Source: Kordia sp. SMS9 (GTDB taxonomy: Bacteria > Bacteroidota > Bacteroidia > Flavobacteriales > Flavobacteriaceae). Taken from it: a stretch of 64,000 nucleotides of DNA. A program made the translations under genes and the position numbers. The stretch lies in the NCBI RefSeq assembly GCF_003352465.1, contig NZ_CP031153.1, positions 920,465 through 984,464 of the forward strand, in the 5' to 3' direction. Each line of letters begins with the position of its first letter. Positions within the stretch are counted from its first letter, which is position 1. Shown in pieces: positions 43,752 through 56,013 of this stretch. The notes under the pieces are model-generated. The model worked only from the letters and a program-made list of their open reading frames with translations, was not told the origin of the DNA and did no database searches.

Positions 43752-46700
43752 TTAGTTAATGACTAGTTTTTTGCTAATTTTTCCGCCTTCAGAATAGATA
43801 CTTATTACGTATATACCACTTGCAACATTGTCAATAGGAATTCGAATGGTTTTTTCATCGACACCTTCTGTTATGGTACTTATTTGTTGCCCTAAAAGCG
43901 TATGCATGTCAATACTTTTTAACGCAAAGTTTGTATTATTTGTAATTACTAATTCGTCCGTTTTTGTATCTGTATACATTATGATTCCTTCTTCTAGGAT
44001 AGCATTGTTGATACTTAATGCATTTTCTGGTTTGAATACCAAGGAATATTTATCATTGGTTTCTCCTAGCGCAATTGATACTTGGAAATCGCTTTCTCTT
44101 AGATTGTGTGTAGCTCCTGTGTAATTATCTTTAATGTAGATACCGACACTTTCGTCTATATTTTCGAGTGCATCTATCATGATGGTTCCACCACCGACAA
44201 CTCTTGACACCAAACCAAGTGGCACTTCTCTGTCTAAATGTAAATTTTCTACTGCTTGAATGACATATTTTTCACTTTCAAGTGCCCAATACATATCATT
44301 TTCGGTAACTCCAATTGATTCTCCTTCGTATCCTAAATCGACTCCGTCTGTGGCATTTCTATCAAATGCGAGTAGTATTTGACGATGGAAACCTGCAGAA
44401 TTCGTGTATCCTAAACGAATTTTTTGTCGATTGTCTGGACGAATACTCGCTGGTAAAGCTTCTGAATCAAATTCTAAATTTATTTCTTCTGAATTATTTT
44501 CAAATAATCCTGGATCAACGGATTCATCTCCAGTTTCTCTTAGAAAGATAGAAAATGTAGAATTCGGGTTTTCTCTAAGAAATACAGATGGATCTCCACG
44601 TTGCGCATTGTTGAATTCAACAGTAGTTGTAACACCATTTCCTGGATTTGTATCACCTTGCACAAAGAAACCTTGTCCAACTGGAATGAAGCGTCTTGGT
44701 GTTTTGGTTCCTGATCCTGTTTGACTTACTGATGGATGCGACATTGCTGGCGTTCCTCCACTTAATGTGTACGTAGCATATCCGCCTTGATAATCTAAAA
44801 GGGTGTGTGTGCCACCGCCCCAATGTTCCCAGAAAAATATGGTTCCTGAGGTAGCATCGTTTGCAATATTATCGTTAATGAAGTCGTCTGCATCTAAAGG
44901 AGATAAGTAAGGGTTTCCTACCAAGTATAAGTTTCCGTCATCTAAAGGTCCTACGGTGATGACACCATTGTTTGGTTTTCCTCTGAATACGTAGTTTTGT
45001 TCTTCTAATTCGTCTAACGTTGTTGAAACTCCTTTCATGGTGTATCCTTCTCCTGGTGATATGTTGCCTGTGTTTCGAACAAATTGCCACGCGCTGTAAT
45101 CTTCATCAGCACCATTTACATATTTAAAAATCCATTCAGAACTGATGGTTAATGGCGATGTGTCACCGTCGTCTGCTGTGGTCCATGTAATGGCTGCTGG
45201 TGCACTTGACGTTGTACCATCATATAATACAGCTCCTAGTGTGAAATCTTGATTGTTAGCTGTCGTATTGATAGCACTTACTGGTGATGACCAATAATTA
45301 TATGTATAGGTGCTTGCCGTTCCTTGCTGATCTTTTTCTACATAACCAGCACTTGTAACGTCTAAATCACTTCGTACAGTTTGCCTAAATTGACTTTCTC
45401 CGTTTAGGTCTATCACTCCATCTAAATTTGTATACCATGTATTGATAAGCTCAAATCCTGTTCCTGCGGTAATTGCATATGGAGATGTACTTGTCACCAC
45501 CGGATTTGTACCTGTCATCGTGAGGGTAGCACCAGTATCTACTGTTAATCCTAAAGTTGAATAGTTTGCGCTTGCCGTCACATTATCTCGGATTTGCACA
45601 ATAGACCAATTGATACTGTTTGCAGAAGGCGTATCCCACACCGTTCCAAATTCCCAAGTAGCATCATCTGTCCAGTTTCCATCTGCCACACTTACATAAG
45701 GCATTGGAGCTGTTTGCGGCACAAGACTTCCAATATTTTTCATGAAAAGTGTATTCGTATTCCCTGTTAAGTCTTGGATACGATTTCCAGTAATGGATGA
45801 TATATCATAGTATCCTACCAAGGAAGACCAAGCTAAATTGGCTCCTGAGGTAAAGTCTTCAATATCCTTAGGAATTACAGATCCACGAACGTTACTCCCA
45901 TTTTGTATGATTTCTTGATGTACCATTTCTCTGAGTTGATCTTCCGTTAAGGCAACATCGAATACTCTTATTTCGTCCACAAATCCTGTGAAAAAGTTCA
46001 CATTATTAAATGTCCCTATTCGGAAAGGGTTTGTATTTGAGGCAATAGGATCTATTCCACCACCACCAATACGGAAACCATTTAAGTAGAAGTTTGCCAA
46101 TGATGTACTTGTATTTACTATGATCGCAAAATGTGTCCAGTCGGTATTGGTATCTGAACCTACCCTTGGAATTCCACCAGTTACACCTTCTTGAATGGCT
46201 AAAAGTCCTCCACTCAAATAAAATCTGTACTGACCGCTAACGCCCAACATTTCTTGTATTGATATTGTTACAGGCTGTCCAGGGTTTCGAATCCAACCCA
46301 TGACAGTATAGCTAGTTAATGAACGAGTTATTGGAGATTTGTCCTCTACAAAATCATCTACACCATCAAAGAATAGCGCGTTAGATCCTGTAACTGTTGT
46401 CGGTTCTCCTAACGTAAAAAATTGGCCATCGTCTAAGTTTACTCCCGTAAAGGTGAGCACACCTCCCACATTGGTTCCTTGATAATTTTCATACGCTGCA
46501 AAGGTATCAGTATCTGCAATGTATAGTTCTAAATCGTCTAAGTTTGATAGTCCGCTGCTACTCATATCAAATTCTAGTTCAACAGTTCCAATGTCGCTTG
46601 TACTTTCATGTGCATGCCATATTTTATTGAGCATACCCGCAGTACGTACAGGAAGTGTTGAGGTTTGAATAGTTTCCCCAAGCCCATTATTTCCAACAAG

Positions 46701-48614
46701 TAAGTATGTTAGGTTTGAATCGAATGAACCTGATTCTTTTGTCATTGTTAGTATGTCTTCTGGCCCTCTGTTAACGCTGGTAGATTGTGTTTGTACAAAT
46801 TGTGAGTTATCGTCTCTAATAACTCCAAATATATTGTATCCATATCCTGCATTGGCACTACCATCCCAAATTATGGTTCCGTTAGAATCTACATAGTCCT
46901 TACTTGTTCCTGTATATCCAAATGCTGACGTTCCTGTTCCTGTAGTCCAGAAAAACTCATTGGCTCCTAAAGTGATTCCGTATTTTAGTGCTAAATACGA
47001 TTCTACTCGTTCCATTTCGGCGGTAGACAAATCTCTATCATAGATAACAACTTCCGCAATGTCTCCATTGAATAAGAAGCCTGATCCTGTATTCACACTT
47101 GCTCTTCTAGCACCAATCAAAACATCAGATGCTATTGCACCATTGGAAATTCCTTCGTTGGTGGCTGCTGGATCTAAAACACCATTTAGATAAGGTGATA
47201 GTCTTGTAGAACTGACACCAGTATCTGATATGACACCTGCTGTAATTTTTGGTTCAACACGACCATAGATCGTTCCAAAACGTGTAGATGTGTTTGGTGA
47301 ATCTGCATTATTTCTTCCAAGTGTGTGATGTAATACTTGATCCGTTACTCCAAACCAAACTTGATAGTTTCTGTCAAATTCATCTCCTTTTGAAACAACA
47401 GTTCCAAAGCTATTAGTTTGCACTACGGTAATAATAGTCATTTCATCTGTGAGTGGTTGTAAGTCTAATTGTGATGGATTTCCAAGATTTAGATATTGTG
47501 CTCCCGAAAATCGTAGTGTTGGATTAAAGTTTAGTCCATTACTGACAAGCTGCGCATCCGTAGTACCTTCGGAAGCTGCTGTAAAACCATTTGGTGATTG
47601 ATCTGTCCAACTCGTTACATCGGTTCCTGATACCGTCGTTCCTACATTAGCTTTCATCCACAATTGTAAGTTGGTGGATATATTTCCTGGGCTTGGCACA
47701 GGCACTACTCCATCTGCTGCAATATTAAAAGAAAATGTTTGTTCTGCTATGTCAGGATCGTCATTCGCAATAATGATTTCTCCAGTAGCTGCACCTGCAA
47801 CTGTAGGTTCATATTGTATTGTAAATGTAGTTGATTCTCCTGCTGATAGTATTAAATCTAAGGGTTGTGATAGGATGGTGAAATCTGTACTTGTTCCCAC
47901 ACCAAAACTAACAGGATCACTCGGCAATGTTAAATTGGTTGTCGTTCCATCATTGGTGATGGTAAACGTTCGAGTTATGAAACCTCCTGAAAGGAAGACA
48001 CTCCCAAAATCTGTATGATCTGCTGTTGACGGCACGTTGATAGAACCATCTGGTATTTCCACAGCATTTCCTTCCACAACAATATCGGGAGGTAAAGAAG
48101 AGTTTATGATATTAACTGTATAATCCTCTACTTCTCCAAAAAGATACGATTCACATGCATTAAGAATAGTACCTCCATCTCCTTTCATTTGCACACGCAT
48201 TCTTGTATTTCCTAATGTCGCAGCAATTGGAATTGTAAAATTCCCCGACACAGGAGTAAATGTTGTAGGCGCATCATTAAAGACTCTTTCACTCACGGCA
48301 AATACTCCATCTTGATTGTAATCAATCCATACAGAAAGTGCTTCTGCAAAAAAGCCTCCTGTCCATGTTTTTGTGATATTGATTGAATAGGTAGATCCTA
48401 CATCCAAATCCGTAGGTGTTACAGATGTTGTAAAATCACTATAACCAGTAGCGGGCACACTAGCAGTTACATTAATCATTGTATTTAATTCCACTCTACT
48501 AATATATTCTGCTGTGGGATCAGGAGCTGTAAAACCCGAAGGTGGAACACAATATTGCGCACTCGCATAAGTGATGCTTAGCAATAACGCTAATAATGAG
48601 TAGGTTTTTTTCAT
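43752..48614 (-). CDS. Giant T9SS-secreted multidomain surface protein
   Basis: A 1620-residue protein. Domains in order: signal peptide (1-19, ending ASAQ), GEVED domain (about 90-170, IDYNQDGVFAVSERVF, ESYLFGEVEDYTVNI), HYDIN/choice-of-anchor D Ig-like domain (about 205-305), a LamG-like lectin fold (about 315-545, LQLWMKANVGTTVSGTDVTSW, SYLALKYGITLG), a linker barrel, a second LamG (about 750-915, ALFFDGVDDFVED), further beta regions, and a type A T9SS sorting domain at the end (ASGIYVISIYSEGGKISKKL). No enzyme motif was found. It is likely a glycan- or cell-binding adhesin on the surface and stands as a single-gene transcript. Confidence 0.9.
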   Translation of the reverse strand: MKKTYSLLALLLSITYASAQYCVPPSGFTAPDPTAEYISRVELNTMINVTASVPATGYSDFTTSVTPTDLDVGSTYSINITKTWTGGFFAEALSVWIDYNQDGVFAVSERVFNDAPTTFTPVSGNFTIPIAATLGNTRMRVQMKGDGGTILNACESYLFGEVEDYTVNIINSSLPPDIVVEGNAVEIPDGSINVPSTADHTDFGSVFLSGGFITRTFTITNDGTTTNLTLPSDPVSFGVGTSTDFTILSQPLDLILSAGESTTFTIQYEPTVAGAATGEIIIANDDPDIAEQTFSFNIAADGVVPVPSPGNISTNLQLWMKANVGTTVSGTDVTSWTDQSPNGFTAASEGTTDAQLVSNGLNFNPTLRFSGAQYLNLGNPSQLDLQPLTDEMTIITVVQTNSFGTVVSKGDEFDRNYQVWFGVTDQVLHHTLGRNNADSPNTSTRFGTIYGRVEPKITAGVISDTGVSSTRLSPYLNGVLDPAATNEGISNGAIASDVLIGARRASVNTGSGFLFNGDIAEVVIYDRDLSTAEMERVESYLALKYGITLGANEFFWTTGTGTSAFGYTGTSKDYVDSNGTIIWDGSANAGYGYNIFGVIRDDNSQFVQTQSTSVNRGPEDILTMTKESGSFDSNLTYLLVGNNGLGETIQTSTLPVRTAGMLNKIWHAHESTSDIGTVELEFDMSSSGLSNLDDLELYIADTDTFAAYENYQGTNVGGVLTFTGVNLDDGQFFTLGEPTTVTGSNALFFDGVDDFVEDKSPITRSLTSYTVMGWIRNPGQPVTISIQEMLGVSGQYRFYLSGGLLAIQEGVTGGIPRVGSDTNTDWTHFAIIVNTSTSLANFYLNGFRIGGGGIDPIASNTNPFRIGTFNNVNFFTGFVDEIRVFDVALTEDQLREMVHQEIIQNGSNVRGSVIPKDIEDFTSGANLAWSSLVGYYDISSITGNRIQDLTGNTNTLFMKNIGSLVPQTAPMPYVSVADGNWTDDATWEFGTVWDTPSANSINWSIVQIRDNVTASANYSTLGLTVDTGATLTMTGTNPVVTSTSPYAITAGTGFELINTWYTNLDGVIDLNGESQFRQTVRSDLDVTSAGYVEKDQQGTASTYTYNYWSSPVSAINTTANNQDFTLGAVLYDGTTSSAPAAITWTTADDGDTSPLTISSEWIFKYVNGADEDYSAWQFVRNTGNISPGEGYTMKGVSTTLDELEEQNYVFRGKPNNGVITVGPLDDGNLYLVGNPYLSPLDADDFINDNIANDATSGTIFFWEHWGGGTHTLLDYQGGYATYTLSGGTPAMSHPSVSQTGSGTKTPRRFIPVGQGFFVQGDTNPGNGVTTTVEFNNAQRGDPSVFLRENPNSTFSIFLRETGDESVDPGLFENNSEEINLEFDSEALPASIRPDNRQKIRLGYTNSAGFHRQILLAFDRNATDGVDLGYEGESIGVTENDMYWALESEKYVIQAVENLHLDREVPLGLVSRVVGGGTIMIDALENIDESVGIYIKDNYTGATHNLRESDFQVSIALGETNDKYSLVFKPENALSINNAILEEGIIMYTDTKTDELVITNNTNFALKSIDMHTLLGQQISTITEGVDEKTIRIPIDNVASGIYVISIYSEGGKISKKLVIN

Positions 48615-48781
48615 AACTAAAGTAATTTAGGCAAGGTAAATTTATTCAATGTTAACTTAATTATATTTTCATGGTAGTATTAATCCATTAATTTAGATGA
48701 AAACTATGAATTAATCGGCATAAATATCGTAAAATTTTAACTTCTCTAAAAATCTGTAGTCTATTTCCTAACAAGCAAGAC

Positions 48782-51202
48782 TTAAAAATTATAATTTAAA
48801 CTGAGGATTAAATTTCTACCAGGCGCAGATATGCCCGAAGAATATACTCTGTAGCGTTGATCCGTAATATTTTCAAGAGAAGCCGTGATATTAATTTTCT
48901 CGTTGACTTCAAAATTTGATTTCGCATTGAATGTTACCCATGAAGGTGAGAAAGGGTTTCCATTTTCATCCGTAGCATATAAATACGCTTTGTTCCGTTC
49001 TGAAGGCGCTAAATTATTGTTGGTAATGGAACCGTTAAAGTTTGTAAAGATATCAAATTTTAATCGGTCTCCTTTGTAGATAAAATGCACATTTCCAAAA
49101 ATAGGCGATACATGTCGTAATGGAACTCTAGTCCCGTCTGCCTGTTCTTCTTCTCCTCTTGGAATGGTAAGATCAGCGCTAACTTTTGTCCACTTGTCAA
49201 ATTTTGCTGCAAAGCCAAATTCAAAACCGTATGTAAATACTTTTGAAGCATTTTGAATGGCTTGCACATTGCTCAATTCACCATTGTACATGATTTCCGT
49301 TTCACCATTGAGATTGAAATCTTTTCGAATTAAAGCATCGTCTAGCAAGGTATAGAATGCGGTAAAATTCAAATCAAAACTACTTCCAATTTTTTTCTGT
49401 ATACCAAATTCTGCACTGTATGCATGCTCTGGAGTTAAATTAGGATTTGGCACAATAACTGAACCTGGTTCTGAGTCAAACACTTTTCCAATATCATCAA
49501 TATTTGGTGCTCTAAAAGCCGTGCCTATGTTTGCGGTAATTTGCCATTTATTAGGCAACCAACTGAATCCGACACTTCCTGTAAATGCGCCTGTGTTGGT
49601 ATTTGCTTCCGTGAATGGAAACGGGAAAAATGTAGTATCAAAATCTGCGTTTATAAGAATATGATTGTAACGCAACCCAGATTGTAAGGTAAATTTGGGA
49701 TTGGGTTTGTATTCTAAACTCGCGTATGTTGCCATAGATTGCCAAGTAGCGCCATCGGGATAACGAGAAGCCGCATCTACAATTTCTCCTGTCGTAATGT
49801 TTTGGTTAAATCCATCTGAATGTACTTTATTGTAGACATATTCAAAACCGTAAAATGTTTTGAGTTTTGGGTTGAAGCGTTTTTCAAAGTCTAAACTAGA
49901 CGAAATTGCATCTACTTTTTCTTTGGTGACACCTAAAATGATATCTTGAAAATTACGCCTGTTTCTGCTTTCTTCAAATCGTTGATAGGCATTGGTAAAT
50001 TTTACATTATCGTAGTAAGTATTATTCCCTTTTTTCTGAGTTTGAAAATTCGCCATAAACCATCGTTGCGGTCCGTAATACCAATCGCCATAACGCAAGG
50101 TGTCATCGCGATATTCGATCAAACGATCGTATCGAGGAAAGTCTGACGTAGTTGAGTAATGCAAGCCCAAATCAAATTCCCAAATATCATCTGAGATCAA
50201 TTTTATACGTTGCGCCAAATTCATTTGGTTGTATCCTGTAAATCGTTGATTGATTGGGTTTGAGTTGTTAATGACAACATCTTGTCCGTTGATGTTGGTT
50301 ACATATTCTGGTCGCAAGTAGGCATCATTACCATTTCTTCCCATGCGCAAGTCCTCAAAATCGCTATAAGTGACACTCGTTAAAAACGCCCATTTTTTGA
50401 GTCCGATATTGATATCAAAATGTCCTGTTTTTTCATTGTTAGCCGTCGCATAACGCGTGTTGGCATTTCCTGAAATCCGTGTTTCTTCATTCCATGAAAG
50501 TTTGGGTGTTTTTGTGTAAAAGTTCATCACACCACCAATAGCGTCACTTCCATAAATAACGGAACCTGGTCCCAAAATGACTTCGGTATTGTTTACATTA
50601 AAAGGATCAATAGATATGACATTCTGCACATTTCCACCACGAAATATAGCATTGTTCATACGCACACCATCTACCGAAAGTAGCAGTCTGTTTGTAGAAA
50701 ATCCTCTAATCATAGGACTTCCGCCACCAAGCTGACTTTTTTGTACAAATATTTTTCCGCTGCGTTCTAGTAAATCTGCTGCCGTTTGCGGTGTTGTATA
50801 CGCAATTTCTTTGCTATTGATGCTGACAATTTTTTTAGGGATTTCCTTTTTATTTTGTTGCCATTTGGAAACTGAAATCACAATTTTAGATAACTCAGCC
50901 GTTTGTTTTACCAAGTAAACAATGTTTTTATTTTGGAGAATTTGTTGCTTTGTGAAGGTAACTGGCAAGTAGGAAATATGACGAAAAGTGATTTTCTCAG
51001 TATCTGAAAACTGACTAATATCAATCTTACCGCGAGCATTAGTAATGCCTCCTTTTGATTGATCAGCATTGTATACGTTCACGTTAGAGATGTTTCTATC
51101 GTTGACAATGTCTTTTACTTGAATTTCTTGACCAAAAAGAACTTGCGAAAAAATAAAAGCGACGATACCGACAAAACCTTTTATTTTACTTAAATACCTC
51201 AT
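48782..51202 (-). CDS. TonB-dependent receptor, heme/siderophore type
   Basis: An 806-residue outer-membrane receptor. It has a signal peptide (about 1-24, ending LFGQ), a short CarboxypepD_reg-like domain (about 27-100), a plug with TAADLLERSGKIFVQKSQLG, GGSPMIRGFSTNRLLLSVDG and GPGSVIYGSDAIGGVMNFYT, and a barrel ending ILSLNYNF. The GSPMIRGF...VDGVRMNNA form is typical of hemoglobin/transferrin/lactoferrin-type and colicin I-type iron receptors, so iron or heme is the likely ligand. Its start overlaps the recO stop by 17 nt, so it is read from the porZ-recO transcript. Confidence 0.9.
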   Translation of the reverse strand: MRYLSKIKGFVGIVAFIFSQVLFGQEIQVKDIVNDRNISNVNVYNADQSKGGITNARGKIDISQFSDTEKITFRHISYLPVTFTKQQILQNKNIVYLVKQTAELSKIVISVSKWQQNKKEIPKKIVSINSKEIAYTTPQTAADLLERSGKIFVQKSQLGGGSPMIRGFSTNRLLLSVDGVRMNNAIFRGGNVQNVISIDPFNVNNTEVILGPGSVIYGSDAIGGVMNFYTKTPKLSWNEETRISGNANTRYATANNEKTGHFDINIGLKKWAFLTSVTYSDFEDLRMGRNGNDAYLRPEYVTNINGQDVVINNSNPINQRFTGYNQMNLAQRIKLISDDIWEFDLGLHYSTTSDFPRYDRLIEYRDDTLRYGDWYYGPQRWFMANFQTQKKGNNTYYDNVKFTNAYQRFEESRNRRNFQDIILGVTKEKVDAISSSLDFEKRFNPKLKTFYGFEYVYNKVHSDGFNQNITTGEIVDAASRYPDGATWQSMATYASLEYKPNPKFTLQSGLRYNHILINADFDTTFFPFPFTEANTNTGAFTGSVGFSWLPNKWQITANIGTAFRAPNIDDIGKVFDSEPGSVIVPNPNLTPEHAYSAEFGIQKKIGSSFDLNFTAFYTLLDDALIRKDFNLNGETEIMYNGELSNVQAIQNASKVFTYGFEFGFAAKFDKWTKVSADLTIPRGEEEQADGTRVPLRHVSPIFGNVHFIYKGDRLKFDIFTNFNGSITNNNLAPSERNKAYLYATDENGNPFSPSWVTFNAKSNFEVNEKINITASLENITDQRYRVYSSGISAPGRNLILSLNYNF

Positions 51203-51905
51203 GTAACACTTCCATTGATTTTGGTTGCCTAAATCCCTGCAAATGTAATTTAAAATATTGAATGAATATTGCTAGAATTTCATTTCTTCTTTGCGAGGAC
51301 AACTTTATGGTATTCTGCGCATCAAATTTTATGCCTAATAGCTGTTTGAAACATGTTAAATTTTCGCCCTTTATGCATTCGTTGAGCGTATTGTGATCAA
51401 AGAATTGCCCTTCTTGCAAATCGAAATATTCTTTGTGTATATTTTTTATTTCTGGAAAGAATCCAAAATACTTTGTTAAGTTGGTTAAAAATGCAAGGTG
51501 AAAGTTGGCTATTTCATCATGCACATCGAGCCACTGTAGCGCATTTTCTATAAATTGAAATAAGGCTTCGTTTTTTTCTTCTTCTTGAATGGAATAGTTT
51601 AATATTTCTGACAAGAACAACGCAATGGCACTTTTGTCTATTTGTGTGTGAATGGAAACGTATGGATAGACCGTTTTGACATCTTTTATGTATTCTAAAC
51701 TGCCTTTATTTTTGTGATTGGCAACAATTTCAAGCTGCGTCAATGGTTGAAAATACGCAATTTTCAACTTGCCTTTTTTTGATTTGAGAATTCCGCGGAG
51801 TAAATAACTTTTGATACCATCAGAAGCCGTAAAACATTTTGCAATGACACTTGAATCGCCATATTTTATGGTAGAAATGACAATGGCTTTGGTGGTGACT
51901 AACAT
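51186..51905 (-). CDS. recO: DNA repair protein RecO
   Basis: A 239-residue recombination mediator that loads RecA with RecR and anneals SSB-coated DNA. The N-terminal OB fold is visible (MLVTTKAIVISTIKYGDSSV, SYLLRGILKSKKGKLKIAYF, LTQLEIVANHK), followed by the helical domain. The zinc-finger Cys of some RecO proteins are absent, as usual in Bacteroidota. It starts directly after the porZ stop and its end overlaps the TonB receptor start. The order porZ-recO-receptor is a compact operon. Confidence 0.93.
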   Translation of the reverse strand: MLVTTKAIVISTIKYGDSSVIAKCFTASDGIKSYLLRGILKSKKGKLKIAYFQPLTQLEIVANHKNKGSLEYIKDVKTVYPYVSIHTQIDKSAIALFLSEILNYSIQEEEKNEALFQFIENALQWLDVHDEIANFHLAFLTNLTKYFGFFPEIKNIHKEYFDLQEGQFFDHNTLNECIKGENLTCFKQLLGIKFDAQNTIKLSSQRRNEILAIFIQYFKLHLQGFRQPKSMEVLHEVFK

Positions 51906-54212
51906 TTAACGAACAATCATCACTTTGGTGACTTTGGTTTCCGTACCATCTTCACTCGCAATTAAAATAAGATATACACCCGAAGCGACTTTGTGTCTTC
52001 CAAAGGCTGTTAAATCCCACAGTAAGGTTCCACCTTCCGCAGTCGCTTCAAAGACCAAGTTTCCTTCAATATCAGTTATTTTCACGTTGGCATTATTTGT
52101 TAATCCAGAAATGTTAAGATTTCCATTGAAGCCTGGTCGTACAGGATTTGGATACGCAAATACGTTGTCTAAACTTTCTTTTGGTGCAGTTGCCGTTCCT
52201 TGAAACGATAGCAATCCTTTTGCCGTGGCAATGTATACACGTCCCGATTCGGAATCAATTTCAATATTATTGACTGTATTTGTTGGCAAAGGCGAATTGT
52301 CTTTGGTGAAATGTGCAAGCGTTTCGGTAGCATCAGGCGACATGTAAAATACCCCAGAAGCCGAAGTCGCAATCCATTTGTTATTAGAACCGTCTACTTC
52401 AATGTCGGTTACCGTTTGTTCAAAAAGTAATTCTTTTGGCACACCATCTTCATCTACAATAATGATATCGTTGGATTGTGGATCGCTGTCATCAAAAATA
52501 CCATCAATGCCAAAATATACACGAATTCCTCGTACGGTTCCAATCCACAAATTGCCAGATTTGTCTACGCTCAGCGCTCTCACATCCGTTGATGGCAAAT
52601 TTCCTACTTCTTCCTCACTGATCGAGGTAAAACGAGAACCAGCGCTCCGTGTTTCATCAAACAATAAAACACCGTGATTTTGAGTCGCAATCGCTTTTAA
52701 GCCACCTTCACTAATTTCAATTTTAGACAATCCATTTTCTCCATTTAGAGGATCGCTAATCGCTTCCAAAACTGTATACGATTCCCATTGACCGCTACTT
52801 CGCAACACTTTGATTCCGTTGTCAACTTTAGAGTTTAACACCCAAAGATCTCCATTTACATCATATTTAGTTTCTCCAATTCGTATGTCAATGTAGGTTG
52901 GCACTCCAATATCAAGCGATTCCAAATCACTGTTGGTTGTGTTTAATATTTCTACTGGAGCATTGTCTTCCATTTTTAATATTCCCGAGAAAAAAGAACT
53001 TAAAAACACCTGGTTAGTATTTGCTGGATTTACCGTGGCATGTACAATACTTTTTGCATCAAAGTCTGGCGTATATGGAATGTTTGTCCAAGCCAAATCT
53101 TGCAGGTGACTTACACCTCTGTCATCTAACGGATACGGATCATATCCTGCGGTGTAGTCGCCATATACTACCCAAAGTTCATTTGGAATTGCTGTAATAG
53201 AAAATGTATTGTTTAGCAAAGGTCCGTCGGGTAGTATTTGATTTGCTGTAATGGGCATTGGAAATGTAGTTTCTAATATTCCTTGTTTTTCTGTGCCTAA
53301 GTATAGGGTATTTCCTAAAAGCAATGCAGAATTGAATTCTAACTCTGGATATTCTTCTAAGGTTTGAACGTTCACTACTTCATTAAGGTCTGCGTCATAT
53401 ATGTGAACTTCTTCATTGTGCACAACCATCATGTAGTTTTCCATTGCTTTAAAGTCTTCTAAAGGCGTTGCATATTGTGGAATTTGCGATAAGAATGAAA
53501 AAGCTGTACCATTAAATCTAAGCATTCTTCTAGTTAAAGTAATAGCGTATAAGTCTTCTCCAAAAGCGAGAACACCTCTCATATCAAACGTATTGATACG
53601 TTCCCATTCTGCAAAATCAATCAAATTATCATTATCAACAACCGCCCTAAATACGCCTATTTTTGTTGCTGCATATATATATTCTCCAAAAATAGTGGTT
53701 TGTCGTACTTCTATTTGACTTCCGTTGGGACCAATAAAATACGTGTCTCCAAATTCTAATGCATTGATATCATACAGTGAAATTCCAAAGTCTGTAGAAA
53801 GATATAAGGTATTGTTGTACTCTAAAATGTGATTAATGTTTTTTTCGTTGGGCGGAATGGTAGGCTTGTCAATAATATCTACTACTTTATTGATTTCTTC
53901 CGTATTAGGATCAAAAATTTCAATAAGTCCATTACGGTACCCAAGCACATACTTGTCTCCTGATTGACTGTAAAATGCAGTGCTTATTTCTTCTCCAGAA
54001 AGTCCATTGATAGTAGAATACTTAGCAATTTCATTCGTTTGCAAGTCATAAGTAAAGAACGAATTATCTGAAGCACCGTAAATTTTATCTGAACTTTGCG
54101 ATATGTCAATCACTTTGTTATAGGAATAATGACCTAACCAAGAATTGTTAGCTGATTGTCCGTGCACCAAAACAGTACAAGTAAGCAATAACAAATACAA
54201 AATTTTCCTCAT
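51906..54212 (-). CDS. porZ: Type IX secretion system protein PorZ
   Basis: A 768-residue surface component of the T9SS attachment complex, which together with PorU, PorV and PorQ handles cargo and A-LPS. I start at ATG 54212 (MRKILYLLLLTCTVLVHGQ), giving a normal signal peptide; the frame is open 33 codons upstream. The body is two seven-bladed beta-propellers with two-component-regulator-type blades (GNLWIGTVRGIRVYFG, NNKWIATSASGVFYM, VYIATAKGLLSFQG), then a T9SS C-terminal domain (FAYPNPVRPGFNGNLNISGL ... ASGVYLILIASEDG). Location directly before recO is typical for flavobacterial porZ. Confidence 0.9.
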   Translation of the reverse strand: MRKILYLLLLTCTVLVHGQSANNSWLGHYSYNKVIDISQSSDKIYGASDNSFFTYDLQTNEIAKYSTINGLSGEEISTAFYSQSGDKYVLGYRNGLIEIFDPNTEEINKVVDIIDKPTIPPNEKNINHILEYNNTLYLSTDFGISLYDINALEFGDTYFIGPNGSQIEVRQTTIFGEYIYAATKIGVFRAVVDNDNLIDFAEWERINTFDMRGVLAFGEDLYAITLTRRMLRFNGTAFSFLSQIPQYATPLEDFKAMENYMMVVHNEEVHIYDADLNEVVNVQTLEEYPELEFNSALLLGNTLYLGTEKQGILETTFPMPITANQILPDGPLLNNTFSITAIPNELWVVYGDYTAGYDPYPLDDRGVSHLQDLAWTNIPYTPDFDAKSIVHATVNPANTNQVFLSSFFSGILKMEDNAPVEILNTTNSDLESLDIGVPTYIDIRIGETKYDVNGDLWVLNSKVDNGIKVLRSSGQWESYTVLEAISDPLNGENGLSKIEISEGGLKAIATQNHGVLLFDETRSAGSRFTSISEEEVGNLPSTDVRALSVDKSGNLWIGTVRGIRVYFGIDGIFDDSDPQSNDIIIVDEDGVPKELLFEQTVTDIEVDGSNNKWIATSASGVFYMSPDATETLAHFTKDNSPLPTNTVNNIEIDSESGRVYIATAKGLLSFQGTATAPKESLDNVFAYPNPVRPGFNGNLNISGLTNNANVKITDIEGNLVFEATAEGGTLLWDLTAFGRHKVASGVYLILIASEDGTETKVTKVMIVR

Positions 54213-54362
54213 TCGTCTTTTTATTTTAATGTTGCTTTTGGGGTGTGCATGTGAACCAAATACATGGTTCCGTGGAAGAAAAACAACACTCATTTTAAAA
54301 TATTTCACCAAATATATTTAATAATAACGTAAATGAATTGCTTATCATATATTAATGTCATA

Positions 54363-54398
54363 AAAAAAGCTTCCTACCATAGGAGTAGAAAGCTTTTT
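54363..54398 (-). terminator. Terminator of gdhA
   Basis: An imperfect stem (AAGCTTtCTAC / GTAGgAAGCTT on the minus strand) with a T-run, 22 nt after the gdhA stop codon at 54420. Confidence 0.75.
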
Positions 54399-54419
54399 AA
54401 TTATATTTTGAAAAATGTA

Positions 54420-55787
<1,368 letters not shown>

Positions 55788-55812
55788 TTATTAATATCAT
55801 TATTTGACTGTG

Positions 55813-55820
55813 CAAATATA
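55813..55820 (-). promoter_or_regulatory. -7 box of gdhA
   Basis: The minus strand reads TATATTTG, an exact match to the consensus, 50 nt upstream of the gdhA start. A CTG sits 18 nt further upstream where TTG is expected. Confidence 0.55.
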
Positions 55821-55946
55821 CATTTAATTAAAAAAAAACAGTCTTTTTTTTACAATTTGACAATTATCTAACGTTTTCGTATATGATAAATTTAAGTAGC
55901 TTCATTACTGCTGTTCCGCATTAATAAACATTAGATAATACGGTTT

Positions 55947-55980
55947 TTGTTTTTTTGTTTTAAGGGTTTTTATATATTTG
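55947..55980 (+). promoter_or_regulatory. Promoter of the THC0290_0291-type gene
   Basis: TATATTTG at 55973-55980, with TTG at 55947-55949 (23-nt spacer) or 55955-55957 (15-nt spacer), 33 nt before the start codon. Confidence 0.5.
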
Positions 55981-56013
55981 CTGTATTGCCTCATATAAAT
56001 ACTGGTTTATAAC